Positions 7,880 through 21,289 of a stretch of 64,000 nucleotides of DNA are shown piece by piece. The stretch comes from Oikopleura dioica (taxonomy: Eukaryota; Chordata; Appendicularia; Copelata; Oikopleuridae): NCBI GenBank assembly GCA_907165135.1, contig OU015566.1:12012157-12076156 (forward strand). Direction: 5' to 3'. The notes beneath the pieces are model-generated. The model was not told the origin of the DNA, searched no databases, and worked only from the letters and a program-made list of their open reading frames with translations. The translations under genes were made by a program, and so were the position numbers. The first letter of the stretch is position 1. Each line of letters opens with the position of its first letter.

Positions 7880-8799
7880 ATGAGTTTTGAGCGAAAGGCT
7901 ATTTCATTGCCGGCGAGGCCAGAGGATTTGATGCCAGTTTATGAAAGTGCATCATCAATCGAGAGTGAAGGGTCTGACGATGTTTTTGAGTCCTTTGGGG
8001 AAGGACATGAGGAAGAGTTCTTCAGGTAATCTCCCTATAAAATGACACCGAGAAATAAATTGTGTTAGAGTTCTAGAGCAACGAAAATCTGATGACATAG
8101 GAGAATGTTTCAAAGAGGAAGCTAAACCAGTGGCTAAGAAACAACTTGATGTAACAATTTTTTCTTCGACGAGCACTTACTATTCTACTGTGTCGAATGA
8201 TTCAGGTAAAAACGCACTGTCAGCCTTTTATAAACAAAATTCTTAAGCTCTGAAAACGGCTGATCTCCTGGCTCTTTCAAGCGATCAAGAGCATTTTGAG
8301 TTTCAACGAGTTTCAACTAGCACCAACGCTTCTGAACCTGTTCGGCTACGAACTCTGTCTAAGAGCGCCTTGGATCCAAAGAAACCGCCTGCGAAGCCCG
8401 AGAAGAAGGAACTCTTCATTTCGCTCGAGGAACTCGAAAAACTCACGCTGGAGGACAACGATGCTGAGGGTGAATTTGAGCAGGGTGCGGAGATATTCAA
8501 GCTGAAGACTTGGAATCATGCATCGCTGTGGAAGTGGGACGTAGATTGTGACATTTGTGCCATTTGCAGAGTCGTGGTTACGGAACCCTGTCTCAAGGTA
8601 AGTTCTTCATGGAAGTAAGAAGTTGCCAGTGATAATTTTTCAGTGTCAAACGAGTGGTAAAGGCGCCGACGAATGCGCCGTGGTTTGGGGCGAGTGCAAC
8701 CACAGCTACCACAACTGCTGCATGTCGCGTTGGGTGGCAACGAGTCCGCGATGTCCGCTCTGCCAGGGGACCTGGGTCGTTCAACGAATTGGCACATAA
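7880..8799 (+). CDS. RNF7: RBX2/RNF7-like RING protein with a long N-terminal extension
   Basis: Exons 7880-8025, 8069-8205, 8248-8597, 8644-8799 (262 aa), all phases closing. The C-terminal ~110 aa are RBX2/SAG: FKLKTWNHASLWKWDVDCDI, then CAIC, a CLK|C pair split by the last intron, WGECNHSYHNCCM and RCPLCQGTWVVQRIG, giving the complete RING-H2 zinc ligands. RBX2 is the RING subunit of cullin-RING ubiquitin ligases, pairing with CUL5 and recruiting NEDD8 or ubiquitin E2s. Known RNF7 proteins are about 110 aa. Here an acidic, Ser-rich ~150-aa extension is spliced in frame, and no ATG stands at the usual start (only TTG at 8370). AATAAA at about 8848. Confidence 0.88.
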
Positions 8800-9025
8800 G
8801 AACAGAAACCCTTTACTCCTAGTAGTTCATCCTTACTGTTTTTACAAATAAAATATTTCCTTGAAATTTTGGTGTCATTGATGCCTCGTAAAATTGTCAA
8901 TCATTAATTAAAATGACACTTTTGATAATCATTATTTCGCTCATGTTTACAGGCACTGCAAGTCTTCAAGCATTATAAACTCGTAATTCTCGAATTCGGG
9001 TAGCAACAAGAAATTGAATAAATCG

Positions 9026-10690
9026 ATGGTTCAGCTCGGGCGGCGCTCATTGGTTGCCACGGCATTTCTCCGAGGGAAAATCTTTCCCAGAAGAAGGCAT
9101 TTTGACAATTACCGAGAAAGATTTATGAACATGCTGAGAGCTGCCAGATCAATAGGGATTATTTTGAAAAGAGATTATTCGCCGAAATATCCAGGAATTG
9201 AGAAGTTTCTTGCTGCGTTTCATAGGTAAGGTCTTCTAAAAATAGAAATAAGGCTTTTTTCATTGATTATTTTCTATTTAATTTTGAAAATTTGATGAGT
9301 AATCGAAAGTATGCATAATTCTCTGAGGTCATTATTGTAAATTTTGTATTTGAAGACCAGAATTCGAGCAAAGACGCGAATATTCTCGAAAACGTCAACA
9401 AGATTCTTCTGCACTTGGCTCCTCTACGAATTCCAGAGTTGAAAAATGAATCGAAAAATCACGTAGAAAGCCTACTCTACCTCAGAGAACTCAACGAAAA
9501 TGTCGCGAAAGAACAAGACCCGGAGATGAAAGAATTGCTTCGGGAAGAAATCAAAGAATCGGAAGAGCAAATAAGTGAGATTGAAGAAGAAGTTTTCGAC
9601 ATTTTGGCCGAATATGAAACTGAAGAAGCCGAAAAGGCGAATTTTGTCGTTGAAGCTGGAGCAGGAGGGGATGAAGCTGGAATCTTCGCTAGGAAGGTTT
9701 CATTTTGGAACGGTCAGAATTGAAAAAACGGTATTTTGCAGTTTATCTTTTGCGAACTTGAAGCTCAAGAGGCGCTACTTTCTTTCATAAAGTCAAATTA
9801 ATTATTGATTGATGATGATCGCGAATTTATGAATAATAAACAAGTTCGTTCCAAATTGTCCCAATTCCTTCTGAAACCGGTGTCAGAGAACTCTTCGATC
9901 ACTACCTCTCCTTTTTCGATTTCATGAACTGGCACTATGAAGTAGTAAATCGAGATGAAGAAAACGGGATGCTCAATGAGGGGCACATTGTTGTTTCGGG
10001 GCTGAATGCGTTCAATAGAAATCTCGCCGAGGCGGGGGTTCACCGCGTCGCACGCATTCCTCAAAACTCGACAAAGCTTCATACGAGCACTTGCGCCGTC
10101 AAAGTAACGCCGATTTTGGAAAGGAGGCTGATCGAGATTCCAGAGAGGGAGTTGGAGATTTCCTCTTGCAGAGGGTCTGGAAAAGGCGGACAGGTAAACA
10201 TAGTATTTTGACTAATTCTAACGTCATTTTTTTCCAGAAAATCAACACTGTTCATTCCCGAGCGGTCGTAAAACACATTCCATCCGGCATCACCACCACT
10301 TACTTCGAGCCTGGCAGAAACAACACCCTAGCCGGCAACACTGAAAAAGCAATTGAAGAGCTTCGCTCAATCCTTCAAGCTCGTCAAGACGCTGAATTCG
10401 AGCGTGAATTCCTCGGTTTTCAGAATTCAATGAACACTAATTTCGAGCGCGGCGAGCGAATACGAAATTATTCATGGAGCAATAACAATGTTACTGACTA
10501 CCGGACAAAGCGGAAATTCAATTTGCAGAAGTATTTTTCGAATTCTGGTTTTGAGATGATGGAAGAGATTCAAGGGGAATATTCGCACATGAAAAATTGT
10601 GAAAGAAATGTCGCCTTGTTTGAAAAATATGACAAGGATGTCTCCCAAGAGCTATTTAAAAAGTTCCTTTCTGATTTTAAACCTTTCTAG
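9026..10690 (+). CDS. MTRF1L: Mitochondrial class I peptide chain release factor
   Basis: Exons 9026-9194, 9356-9692, 9887-10193, 10238-10690 (421 aa). Phases close only if introns 1 and 2 are GA-AG (CCAG|GAATTG and CTAG|GAAGGTT); intron 3 is GT-AG. The RF-1 domains are clear: a coiled-coil domain (NVAKEQDPEMKELLREEI), EAGAGGDEAGIFARELFDHY, GVHRVARIPQNSTKLHTSTC, then GSGKGGQ, the catalytic GGQ that triggers peptidyl-tRNA hydrolysis, followed by KINTVHSRAV. The N-terminus is basic, as for mitochondrial import. It could equally be the MTRF1 paralogue. Followed 63 nt later by bS6m, a likely operon. Confidence 0.85.
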
Positions 10691-10753
10691 CTTCTATTTA
10701 TTTTTATTTCAAACAATTTTCATCACTCGCTAACCATCATTTTTTAGAATAAA

Positions 10754-11623
10754 ATGAGATTCGAAATCGCAGCTATGCTTCGTGCACAAACAAAGAAGCG
10801 CACGCATGAAATGTGCGTGGCAATCACGAAAACGCTTTTTGCACAAAATTGCGTCGTGCGAAATTTCGAATCGCACGGAATTAGGACTCTCGCGCGAGCT
10901 ACGAGGAGACAGAACTTTTCAAGCAATGAAAAATATCACCAACAAAAAGTTGAGCGGCCGCTAATTCCGGATGATATTAATATCCAAGAGGTTATGGAAG
11001 AAGATCGGGCGAATAATAGAGGCTACAGGTATTGAAGAATTCGTTTTTCTTAAGAATGATTGAATAAATTAAGCTTCGAGGGACATAAAAATTATTTGGC
11101 AGCTGGCGACGCGATCTACACAGAAGGCAATTTCGTCACTTGGGATCTCCATGCTCCTTCTAGTATCAAAATGGAAATAGAAAAAATCCTGGGCGAGCAT
11201 AATGACGTTATCAAATTTGCAATTTTAGGTAAATTCAAATGACAGCCTCGAAAAAGACGAATAATTGTTTTTTCAGACTACAATAAAGCGAATCCGGGTA
11301 AAAAGCCCTGCGAAGGGTGGGAAAAGATAGATTACGAAGAAGAAATGGCAAATAAAACCGGGATGATCCACCCGCATCGCGTTCAACCTTACAGACAGTA
11401 TACGCCCAATGAATTTTCGGACCAAGAAGGAATGCCGCATATTATGAGCGTAAACAAACAATATGGCGGAAATAAATGTAAGTTGTAGTTTCTCGACCTT
11501 GATTCATACTGAATTCTTTCAGATAATCCAAACGGTTTTCACGCACTAAAACGATGGGGAGCCGCAAACCGCCCTGGAAACAGATCTTTTTACACTGAAG
11601 AAAATCTCAAAGAATTGCTTTGA
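10754..11623 (+). CDS. MRPS6: Mitochondrial small-subunit ribosomal protein bS6m
   Basis: Exons 10754-11028, 11074-11228, 11277-11477, 11523-11623 (243 aa); all phases close with GT-AG introns of 45-48 nt. The start MRFEIAAMLRAQTKKRTHEM and the VVRNFESHGIRTLARATRRQ stretch match the bS6 fold start; TWDLHAPSSIKMEIEKIL follows. The C-terminal ~80 aa extend beyond bacterial S6 and have no obvious domain. It is preceded by a TTTTTTAG acceptor 7 nt before the ATG, consistent with SL trans-splicing downstream of the release factor, which also acts in mitochondrial translation. Confidence 0.8.
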
Positions 11624-11726
11624 AAATTTTTCAAGAACACGATTTTTCTAGATCTGTTCCTAAGAGCTTTAATTTTCCCATTTGTTATTATTTCACTTTT
11701 CAGATTGACTCAGAACAGCAAAAGAG

Positions 11727-13796
11727 ATGCAGCTTCCAGTTAAACTTTTGAAAGAAGGCACTGACACCTCCCAGGGTATTCCCCAGATCGTCTCCAACAT
11801 CAATGCCTGTCAGGTCATCGGTGAGGCGATCAAAACGACTCTTGGGCCCCGAGGCATGGACAAAATGATCATCGATGCTAGATCAAAGGTAATCAATTAT
11901 CAGAAGTACTCTTTTCTATTTTCTCCTTCAGACTCACATTTCCAACGATGGTGCCACCATCCTCCAGCTCCTCGACATCGTCCACCCTGCAGCAAAGACC
12001 CTCGTCGACATCGCCAAGTCACAAGATGCCGAGATCGGCGATGGAACGACCTCTGTCACTCTCCTTGCCTGTGAATTCATGACGATGATGAAGCGATTCA
12101 TCGAAGATACCGTGCACCCACAGTTGATCGTCCGCGCCTTGAGAGAGTCGGTCAACCTGGCCATCAAACGACTTGAAGAAATCGCTGTCAACCCAATGAA
12201 GAGTGGTACTCCCGAGGACAGACGATCAACCTTGATCAAGTGCGCCCAGACAGCTATGAGCTCAAAGGTATTGTATTTTTAATTTAACAGGGATCACCTG
12301 AATATTTTAGCTCGTCGCTGCCAACAAAGAGTTCTTCTCCGAAATGGTCGTTTCTGCTGTCCAGTCCATTGATCAGGATATCATGCCGCTAGAGATGATC
12401 GGTATCAAGAAGGTCCCCGGTGGTGCTTTGGAGGATTCGCGACTTATCAACGGTGTTGCCTTCAAAAAGACTTTCAGGTAAAACTCTTGAAAATTGGCCC
12501 ATTCAGCAAGGGACTTTCAGCTACGCTGGATTTGAAATGCAGAAGAAAGAGTACCAAAACCCACTGATCGCCCTCCTGAACGTCGAACTCGAACTCAAGG
12601 CGGAGAAAGAGAACGCGGAGGTGCGCGTTACAAACGTCAAGGACTACCAGGATGTCGTTGATGCCGAGTGGGACATCCTCTACGAAAAGCTCGAGTGCTG
12701 CTACAAATCTGGCGCCAAGGTCGTCCTCTCCAAGCTTCCCATTGGCGACGTTGCTACACAGTATTTCGCTGACCGAGGAATGTTCTGCGCCGGTCGAGTA
12801 GCTGACGAAGATCTCAAGAGAACTATGAAGGCTTGCGGTGGTGCCATTGTGGTAATTTTCTGAATTAGTGATTTTGGTTTTCAAATGTTTTTAGTCATCA
12901 TGTTTGAATCTGAGCGAAAATCAGCTTGGAACATGCAGCACGTTCACTGAGACCCAGGTCGGCAGCGAGCGATTCAACTTCTTTGAGGGCTGCCCCAACG
13001 CCAAGACTTGCACCATGCTCCTCCGAGGTGGCGCCGAGCAGTTTTTGGAAGAAACAGAGCGATCCCTTCACGACGCGATTATGATTGTTCGACGAGCGAG
13101 CAAGTCTGATAGCGTAAGTTTTCTTCATCCCGCCAAGCCTTTAACAAAATCTTAGATCGTTGCTGGAGGTGGAGCTATTGAAATGGAGCTCTCCAGAACT
13201 CTCAGAGAACATTCCCGAACCATCAAAGGAAAAGGACAGATGTTAGTGAATGCATACGCAAAGGCTCTCGAGGTAAGAAAAAAACGATAAGTTGGGGTCG
13301 ACGTACACATTCATTATTTAGATCATCCCACAGCAGCTGTGCGATAATGCCGGTTTCGATTCTACTGATCTTCTTAATAAGCTTCGTAAAGGCACTTTGG
13401 TTTTAAAAGCAATCAATTTTACTCAAAGATTCTTTGAAGGACTGTTTTTAAAACCTGATAAAAGCGCATGCTGATGGTCAAATCTGGGCTGGTGTTGACG
13501 TAAATGAAGAGGGCATTTCCAACAACTACGAAAAGTTCGTTTGGGAGCCAGCTCTTGTCAAAAAGAACGCTTTAATGGTAAGCCAATTTTAAGGATGAAG
13601 TGGGAAGGATGGAGTCTATTCTAATTTGATTTCGCTTTTGATCCGCTTTCTAAATCCGCCCTCGTTTAATTATATCTTATTTCACAAGGGGAGGAGTCGA
13701 TTCTTTATTAATTTATTCTTTAAGGCTGCCACAGAAGCTGCATGCGCCGTCCTCTCCGTAGACTGGACCATCAAAGTGCCAAAAGCCACTCAATAA
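11727..13796 (+). CDS. CCT7: T-complex protein 1 subunit eta (CCT7)
   Basis: Nine exons: 11727-11888, 11932-12267, 12311-12477, 12521-12851, 12895-13113, 13156-13272, 13322-13391, 13465-13577, 13725-13796; 528 aa, all phases closing. Near-continuous similarity to CCT-eta: [32 protein letters not shown], the ATPase [64 protein letters not shown]. It is part of the cytosolic chaperonin that folds actin and tubulin. Intron 7 (13392-13464) is GC-AG. The human Gly/Arg-rich tail is absent. A TTTCACTTTTCAG acceptor precedes the ATG by 24 nt. Confidence 0.97.
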
Positions 13797-14410
13797 GCCA
13801 TCTTGAGCGTCTTTTAGATTTTTCTATATTTCACGCCTGAAGGAAAATGTTTTATACTAGCAATTACGAATTAATGAGATCGAGAACGTACAAAGCGCGT
13901 CGTTTGAACAGGTTCTATTTAATCCTAGAATTTCATTTATAAAACATCATCTAAAGACATGTTTTCCTCGCACCCAAACCTTGTCAACAGAAATCAACCT
14001 CATAAAAACCTCTTTAGTCATTATTACAGTAATACGTATTCTAGTTTGAAATTGCTGCCTTTGCGCCTTAATTATCATTCTACTCGTATTTGATTATATA
14101 TATTTTTATTCCCAAGTAGTTCACGAGATATTTTATGTTTTACTTTTTTCCTGTTCACTGACAATACAGTAATAACAGTTCACTGTACCTGAAATCCGCC
14201 TACTTCTTCAATAAGTGAGAAACCAATTGTGTGATACTTGAACGAATTAGGCAGAATTACACCTATCCTAGGCTTATTTCAATACATATATTGTTCTTTT
14301 TCCTCCGATCCTCAAAGAGATTGATTTTAGGAAATGATAGATTCACTGGAATTCCTGAGGATAGGGTCTCTCATATGAGATTAATGAAGGCCGCTTGAGC
14401 TCGTCCAAGG
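13797..14410. other. Intergenic, AT-rich, no feature seen
   Basis: 3' flank of CCT7 and 5' flank of the diacylglycerol kinase. Short unremarkable ORFs only. A local inverted motif CAGTAATAACAGTTCACTG around 14166-14184 is the only structure I noticed. Confidence 0.6.
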
Positions 14411-17400
14411 ATGCATCAACAAGTGCCTAAGATCGTGCTCAATGATGATGATGAATCCGTTCAGGAGGATAATGTAAGTCGGTCGTCTCACTGTAGTTTG
14501 TTGTCTGTTCGTACTCTATGTAGTATCCGCATGTCGTCGCATGAATCAATCAATAAAAAATTTGTCTTTATTGTCGTCACATCCTTTAATTTATAAAATA
14601 TGTACTTTCTGACGGAAAGTCTCCGTGACGTTTAAGTCATGGGCTTGCTACATAAATAATATGTAATAAAATCGATGTCCTGTATTCATATATCGCAAGG
14701 CGAGATATATAAGTTTTCATTATGGAACCGTGTCTAATTGATATCAACAAGGACTTGCAGTCAGGTGTGTCGAAGATCAAAGAGGGCTGGGTGTCGGTGA
14801 ACCTGGGTGTTGGCGCGTTCAGGTCGCTGTCTGGATGGCAACCCCGCTGGTGCGTTGTGCGCCGCGGCGAACTCCATTTCAATCGAACCGACGACGAAAC
14901 GCAGGGCGAGGAAACTTCTTCGGTCACCACAATCTGCACAAAATCGATCATAGCGGAGTCCAGTAACAAGAACAGAGCGTGTAGCTTCGAGGTACGCAAC
15001 AAAGCAAAAAAAAAACGAGCCGCGATAGTAACATAAATATATTTTTAAAACAGAGAAAAAATATTAATAAAAAAGAGATATCCCTTCAAAATGAGAAGTT
15101 ATAAAGAAGGTACAATCAAAAAAAAATTCATAGTTCAGAAAAGAAATTTTTGAAGTAAACATTCAATTGTAAAATCTAGGTGATTGATAGTACCGGTTCT
15201 TCTATCGAAATCAGCTGCCAGACTCGTCCACAAATGGAGGACTGGATTGACTCAATAAAATCTGCTATTCCAAAGGGTGGTGCCGCTCACACTTGGTATA
15301 TTACTTCCCATGGCAAGCCAATGTTCTGGTAATAAAATGAGACTCATCCGACACTTGCTCTTATCGCCGTTTTTAGCAATGTTTGCGAGCACATTATCAA
15401 TGGGCTGAAACAAAAAGCGTTGAGCTGCGAAGTGTGTAAAATAAAAGTGCACAGATCGTGCGCCACCGAGTGCGTGCAGGAGTGCAAATGGCGCACAATC
15501 GAACAGGTCAAAGTCGTCGAATCCAAAAGTGGCGAGACATATCAACAACACCAGTGGCTAGTGGGGAATATTCCAGTCAATTCCAAATGCACTGCTTGTA
15601 AAAAAGCCTGCGGGTGAGTTCAAAAAAGGAACAAGTTTTTTAAGTTTCGCGAAATAGTTAGTAACTCGACATTCATTAAAAGCATTGAAGGTGAGCTCAT
15701 TTGATCCAGGAGATGAGCCACTAAGCTTCATCGTTCAATTTCTGCTCGCGTCGCGGGGATAGACAATAGTCGATAGCTTTTATCGATTCTAAGACTGTTC
15801 AACCTTAATTTTAGATCAATTCTGAGGTTATCAGAAGACAGGCGGTGTCTCTGGTGTCGCGAAATATACCACTCGCAATGTATTGGTGCCAATTTGAGAT
15901 GCTCATTTGGGCTCAATTCAAATTCAATTTTGAAACCGCTTGCGCTCTCCGAATATGACAAAGAAGAGGACGTTTGGCGTGCGAGTAATTGTACCAAAAC
16001 GCCCAAGCCGATGCTCGTTTTCGTCAACTCCAAATCCGGCGACAATAAAGGTTCCATCAAAATCCAAATAGAATTAGGTCTTTATGCATTCTTAGGTGTC
16101 CAATTTCTGCGAAGATTCAGACAGCATCTCAATCCGGGACAAGTTTATGATTTGATGCGCGCTGGACCGCTGCCCGGACTTAATGTTTTCCAGAGATTAG
16201 ACAATTTCCAAGTTCTTATCTGCGGTGGCGATGGAAGTATAAGCTGGGTGCTCGGCGAAATGGATCGGCTAGGACTTACGCCAAAGGTATGCCACCTGGA
16301 AAAAACCTCGTGCTGAAACAAAAGTTAAAGACGCAAGTCGGAGTTCTACCTCTGGGAACGGGAAATGATCTTAGCCAAGTTCTCGGATGGGGTGACGTTT
16401 TCAATGACGATACAAAAGTGCCAACTTTGCTGGAAAGATACGCTTGCGCAAAAACGAAAATGCTCGATCGATGGTCGATAATGGTGTACGAAGGCATTTT
16501 GCCAGATCTCCCCCAGCAAATGTTCGACAAACACGAAGATGAAAAGGAAAAAGCAATAGAACAGAAGATAGGCAATCAGTATGTTTATCTTCTTTGTGTT
16601 CCTGGTCATAAATTGGTTGTTTTTAGAATCGCTAATATAATCAATTCAACAGATCCTGAGATAGTGTTGAAGGCTTCAAGTGACCTTATCCGCATCGCCA
16701 AGCATGTTTTGGACATAACCGCAGAAAGATCTGCAGAATTCGCGCAGCGTGACACGGAGACATTATCAAATATCAATTTATTGCGGCAAAAGCTGAATGG
16801 ATTAGAAGAAGCGTCATCATTTTCCGATAATGTGCATTCAAAATTCAACGAGGTAATTGAAGAATAACCACAAACAACTATACCAGCTTTAGAACTCGAA
16901 AAACAATCTGATGAACCGAGCAAACTCGGTGAAAAACGCGGTGAAAAACGTTCTCGATAAAGCCGTCAAGTCGAAGAAAAATGATAAAAATCCAACTAGA
17001 AAGAATCCCAAAATCTCGCCCAGAATCAAAAGCCGACCAGTTCGAAGAGAAACGTCTGATGAAAGTATTTTGACTCCCTGCTTTTACATAATTAATCATG
17101 GTCTTTAGCATCGGACCAGCCTAATCTCCAGACTTTTCTTGGCCTGAATGATTTCAACGAGAGATATGTGATGAACAACTATTTTGGAATCGGAGTTGAT
17201 GCTAAGATCGTCCTTGATTTTCACCATTATCGTGACAAAAATCAGAAAAACTGCGGGTAATCCCTTCTTATAAAAAGCTTTCGATTAAAGTTGTTTTTCA
17301 GGCGGAATCTAAATAAACTCTCCATGACACTCTTCTCGGCCAACGAGCTGCTGAAACAATCACATAAAAAACTAAATAAGAAAATTCGACTCTTCTGTGA

Positions 17401-18632
17401 TGATAAAGAAATCAACCTGCCAGATCTTCAAGGTGTTCTAGTTCTTAATATACCGTCTTATGCTGCTGGAATCAATTTTTGGGGAGACAAGTCCGGAGGA
17501 CAGGTACCTATCTTCTACAAATCGTATTCTAAAAAGCTTCAGTCTTTCGTTACTCCCTCATACTCTGATCGATTGATCGAAGTTATTGGAATCTTCGGCG
17601 TCTTTCAACTTGGAATGTCTCAAGCCTTCCTGGGCTTGCCCCAACGCGTTTCTCAACGACATCGCATCGCTCAGTGCTCCTCCCTAAAAATAATGATCAA
17701 AGGAAGCGACCCAATCCCGGTTCAAGTCGACGGAGAGGCCTGGATGCAAAACCCCGGCATCATCAAAATTGAACATAAAAATCGTGTACAAATGCTTGCC
17801 CGCGATGTTAACGCGGAACTGATGCTGTCTGAGACTGCGCTTTCTGTTGAAGAGATCAATTCTTTCGCTCTGTTTGCCTCTGAAATGCTTGCCTGTATTG
17901 AAAGGTTGGAATATCCTCAAGTTATTCGACTTTACCTTTTAACTTACATAGCTCTGATGAATTTGGAAGAGATGAATTGAGCGAAGAAAAGGACAAAATC
18001 GTCGATTTCTTAGATACGATTCAAATCAACAAACTCCCAATTCGATATGACGTGATCAACACACTAATTGAAGTTGTTGACTCTCTCTGTTCCTCCCCAA
18101 GTATAGCCAGGGATCGAAAGGTAAAACATATCCTCTGCTCCTTTGTTTATCTGAGTTTTAGGATGACATTCGTTCCAAATTCGAGCGACTTGGAGAAATC
18201 TCCTGGTTCCGGATTTCAGTAGAGCGACATAATATCTCCAAGCCTCAGCGGCCAACAGTCATCTCGCGATTCCTTCACCCAAAAAGATCGAATAGAGATA
18301 GTTTATACAACGAAATGTGTAGGCTTGACCTTCCTTTTGACAGTAAGGCCGTTTGCACCTTTTCTTGTTTAATTTTCAAATTAGTTCGGACATGGAACGA
18401 GGATTCTGTGCGCACATGGGCTGAGAGCTTGAAAATATCCAAGCAGTCTGCAAAGATGTTTAGCGAGAATCACGTGATTGGATCCGACTTGATCTACTTT
18501 GATTCCAAGGATCTGAAACAAATGGGAATTAGCGGAGAGGACCTGCGCCGCCTTAGCGACGAAATTAGCGAGCTACGGAGATTACACCAGCGCCAGATGA
18601 AATCAAAATCAACGTCTGACCTGCCCTCTTAA
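14411..18632 (+). CDS. DGKH: Type II diacylglycerol kinase (delta/eta-like)
   Basis: Fourteen exons (14411-14473, 14761-14991, 15180-15328, 15377-15613, 15815-16050, 16096-16286, 16331-16578, 16627-16852, 16893-17064, 17109-17256, 17302-17904, 17952-18120, 18162-18318, 18385-18632); 1025 aa, all phases closing. Domain order: PH (KEGWVSVNLGVGAFRSL; residues ~25-120), two C1 domains (HTWYITSHGKPMFCNVC; CKACG...CLWCREIYHSQC), the split catalytic domain (VFVNSKSGDNKG, CGGDGSISWVLGEMD, PLGTGNDLSQVLGWG; then IPSYAAGINFWG), and a C-terminal SAM domain (WNEDSVRTWAESLKIS). It phosphorylates diacylglycerol to phosphatidic acid. The SAM domain supports the delta/eta/kappa subgroup. The symbol is a best guess between DGKD and DGKH. 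An alternative start at 14722 would change only the first residues. Confidence 0.93.
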
Positions 18633-19309
18633 TTTTAAATACTACCCATACTTGCCACTTGATTCCTATCAAATATGATGCTGTAGCTTTTAACTCCTCG
18701 ATGCACAATTGATTCATAATAAAAATTAATACTGCAAACTCAAAAATAAATTGCGAATGAAAGATCTAGCAAGAAACAATAAATCAAAAATATACCTTCA
18801 TTATTGAACAGTTTTTTTCCCAATTATGAATGTGCAATTTTCAAAAATTGACTTTAGTCGTTAGTCTTAAATTCAAATCCCATTACTTTTTCATATATCT
18901 TTATGAGCAGAAAATAATTCTCGCCTTTTATTCTTTCTTTTTTATCTAAAATGTATTCTTCAATGCATGATCGACTTACTGAATGTTTGCGAACAAAGTA
19001 TTGTACATTTTGTCAAGCTATGCAAAATCAAAAGATGTTGCAATTTGCGAGTTGTAACGAGGCAGATCTCTCGTTTAAAAACCGTTGTTCATTCGACTGT
19101 CCTAAAAATGCTTTATTTTTACGTCACTTTCTGACTTGATGAAATCCGGAAAATATCTTCTTCAAAGTTTTTGTAAAAAGAAATTCCTGAAAGCCGAAAC
19201 TCTTCAACTCTTTTGTACGACTTATTGTTTCCTTAGATCTGTAACTGCCCCTGAAAATACTAAATATAAATGTATTCCTTATCCGAGCTTATACTTTAGA
19301 AGTCGCAAA
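18633..19309. other. Intergenic, AT-rich
   Basis: 3' region of the diacylglycerol kinase (several AATAAA signals around 18717-18783) and promoter of DPM1. No ORF with coding character. Confidence 0.6.
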
Positions 19310-20155
<846 letters not shown>

Positions 20156-20301
20156 TTTTGATTTTCTGTAGCAGCCGAAAGCTAACTTGTAGTACCGATT
20201 ATTTCTCGTGCAATTTTAAACCCCTGATAGTTCACAAATTGATAGATGATATTTCTAAAATGACCTTCTCTAATATCTTCTGTCTGTTTCAGTGTGCAGA
20301 T

Positions 20302-21241
20302 ATGGATGCTGATAAAATCAGGTCCCACTTGAAAAAGAAAAAAGACGATTACAACTACGAGATACAAACTACAGATGATCATGCTCGGAAAAAAGTTGCG
20401 AAGACGAAATACTACAAGATCCGAAAAATGTTAAAAGAAATGAGCGATGCAGAAATCGTCTCCTGGTACTATGAGGAAGAAGCAAAATCTACAAATCGTC
20501 AGAGACTCAAAGATGAAACAAATAGACAAAACAATCCACCGAGAAAACCTGTTCAAAAGATTTCGAAAAAGCTAGCAGACTTTGCGGATATGGAATACGA
20601 AGTACAAACTCCCAAAGTTACTCCCGTTGCTCAAGAACCGAGCACGAGTAATGATAGGATCGCGAACTGGCTTTCAAGCAACGACTTCAGCATCGCCAAT
20701 GAAACTCTCGAGCTAGAAAGAGAGTCAGCTGGATCCTCGCAAAAAGTGGTTAAATGCTCGAAATCTCGACAGCGAGAAAAGAAAGTACAAAAGTCTTCAA
20801 ATAAAGAAGATAATTCCGACCCTCCATTTTTTCCTCCAGAGTCTAATTTACCTGCGAAGAAGCCCAGATTACAGGGAAAAGGTCAAATAAGTGTCCTCAT
20901 AAACAGAAAGAACTCGGTCTAAATCTCTTGAACTTGAGATCGAACAAAAGTGCACTCGAATTTGACCTTTTGTGAAGACCCAAGATACGTTCGTAAATCC
21001 TTCTGGTCACCTTATGTACAGAAAAACACTGCCGTTCCCTGAAGGAGTATCAAAATCTTACCAAAAGGCAGACATCGATACGTACCTAACGCAAGAAGAG
21101 GAGCGGGAAGAAAGAGAAAAATTCGAAGATATCTACCCGCGCAATAATCATCTCCAAGAGCAAAGACGGACAGATAACACTTGCGAGTTGATTTTCCACA
21201 CTGTTCATTGCTATCAATTGAAAAATAAGCACTCAAAGTAA
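20302..21241 (+). CDS. Unidentified Lys-rich, probably nuclear protein
   Basis: ATG at 20302 follows a TCTGTTTCAG|TGTGCAGAT acceptor 147 nt after DPM1, fitting a trans-spliced downstream operon gene. Exon 1 20302-20916 joins in phase to 20978-21241 across a 61-nt GT-AG intron (292 aa); without splicing exon 1 stops at 20922. Highly charged: KKKKDDYNYEIQ, RKKVAKTKYYKIRKMLKEM, a disordered Ser/Lys-rich centre, AKKPRLQGKG (nuclear-signal-like), and an acidic YLTQEEEREEREKFEDIYP near the end. I do not recognise the family. Confidence 0.55.
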
Positions 21242-21289
21242 TAAAGATATTTTTATTTACTTCTGTTGTTTGCATTTTTTGTGTTGAGA

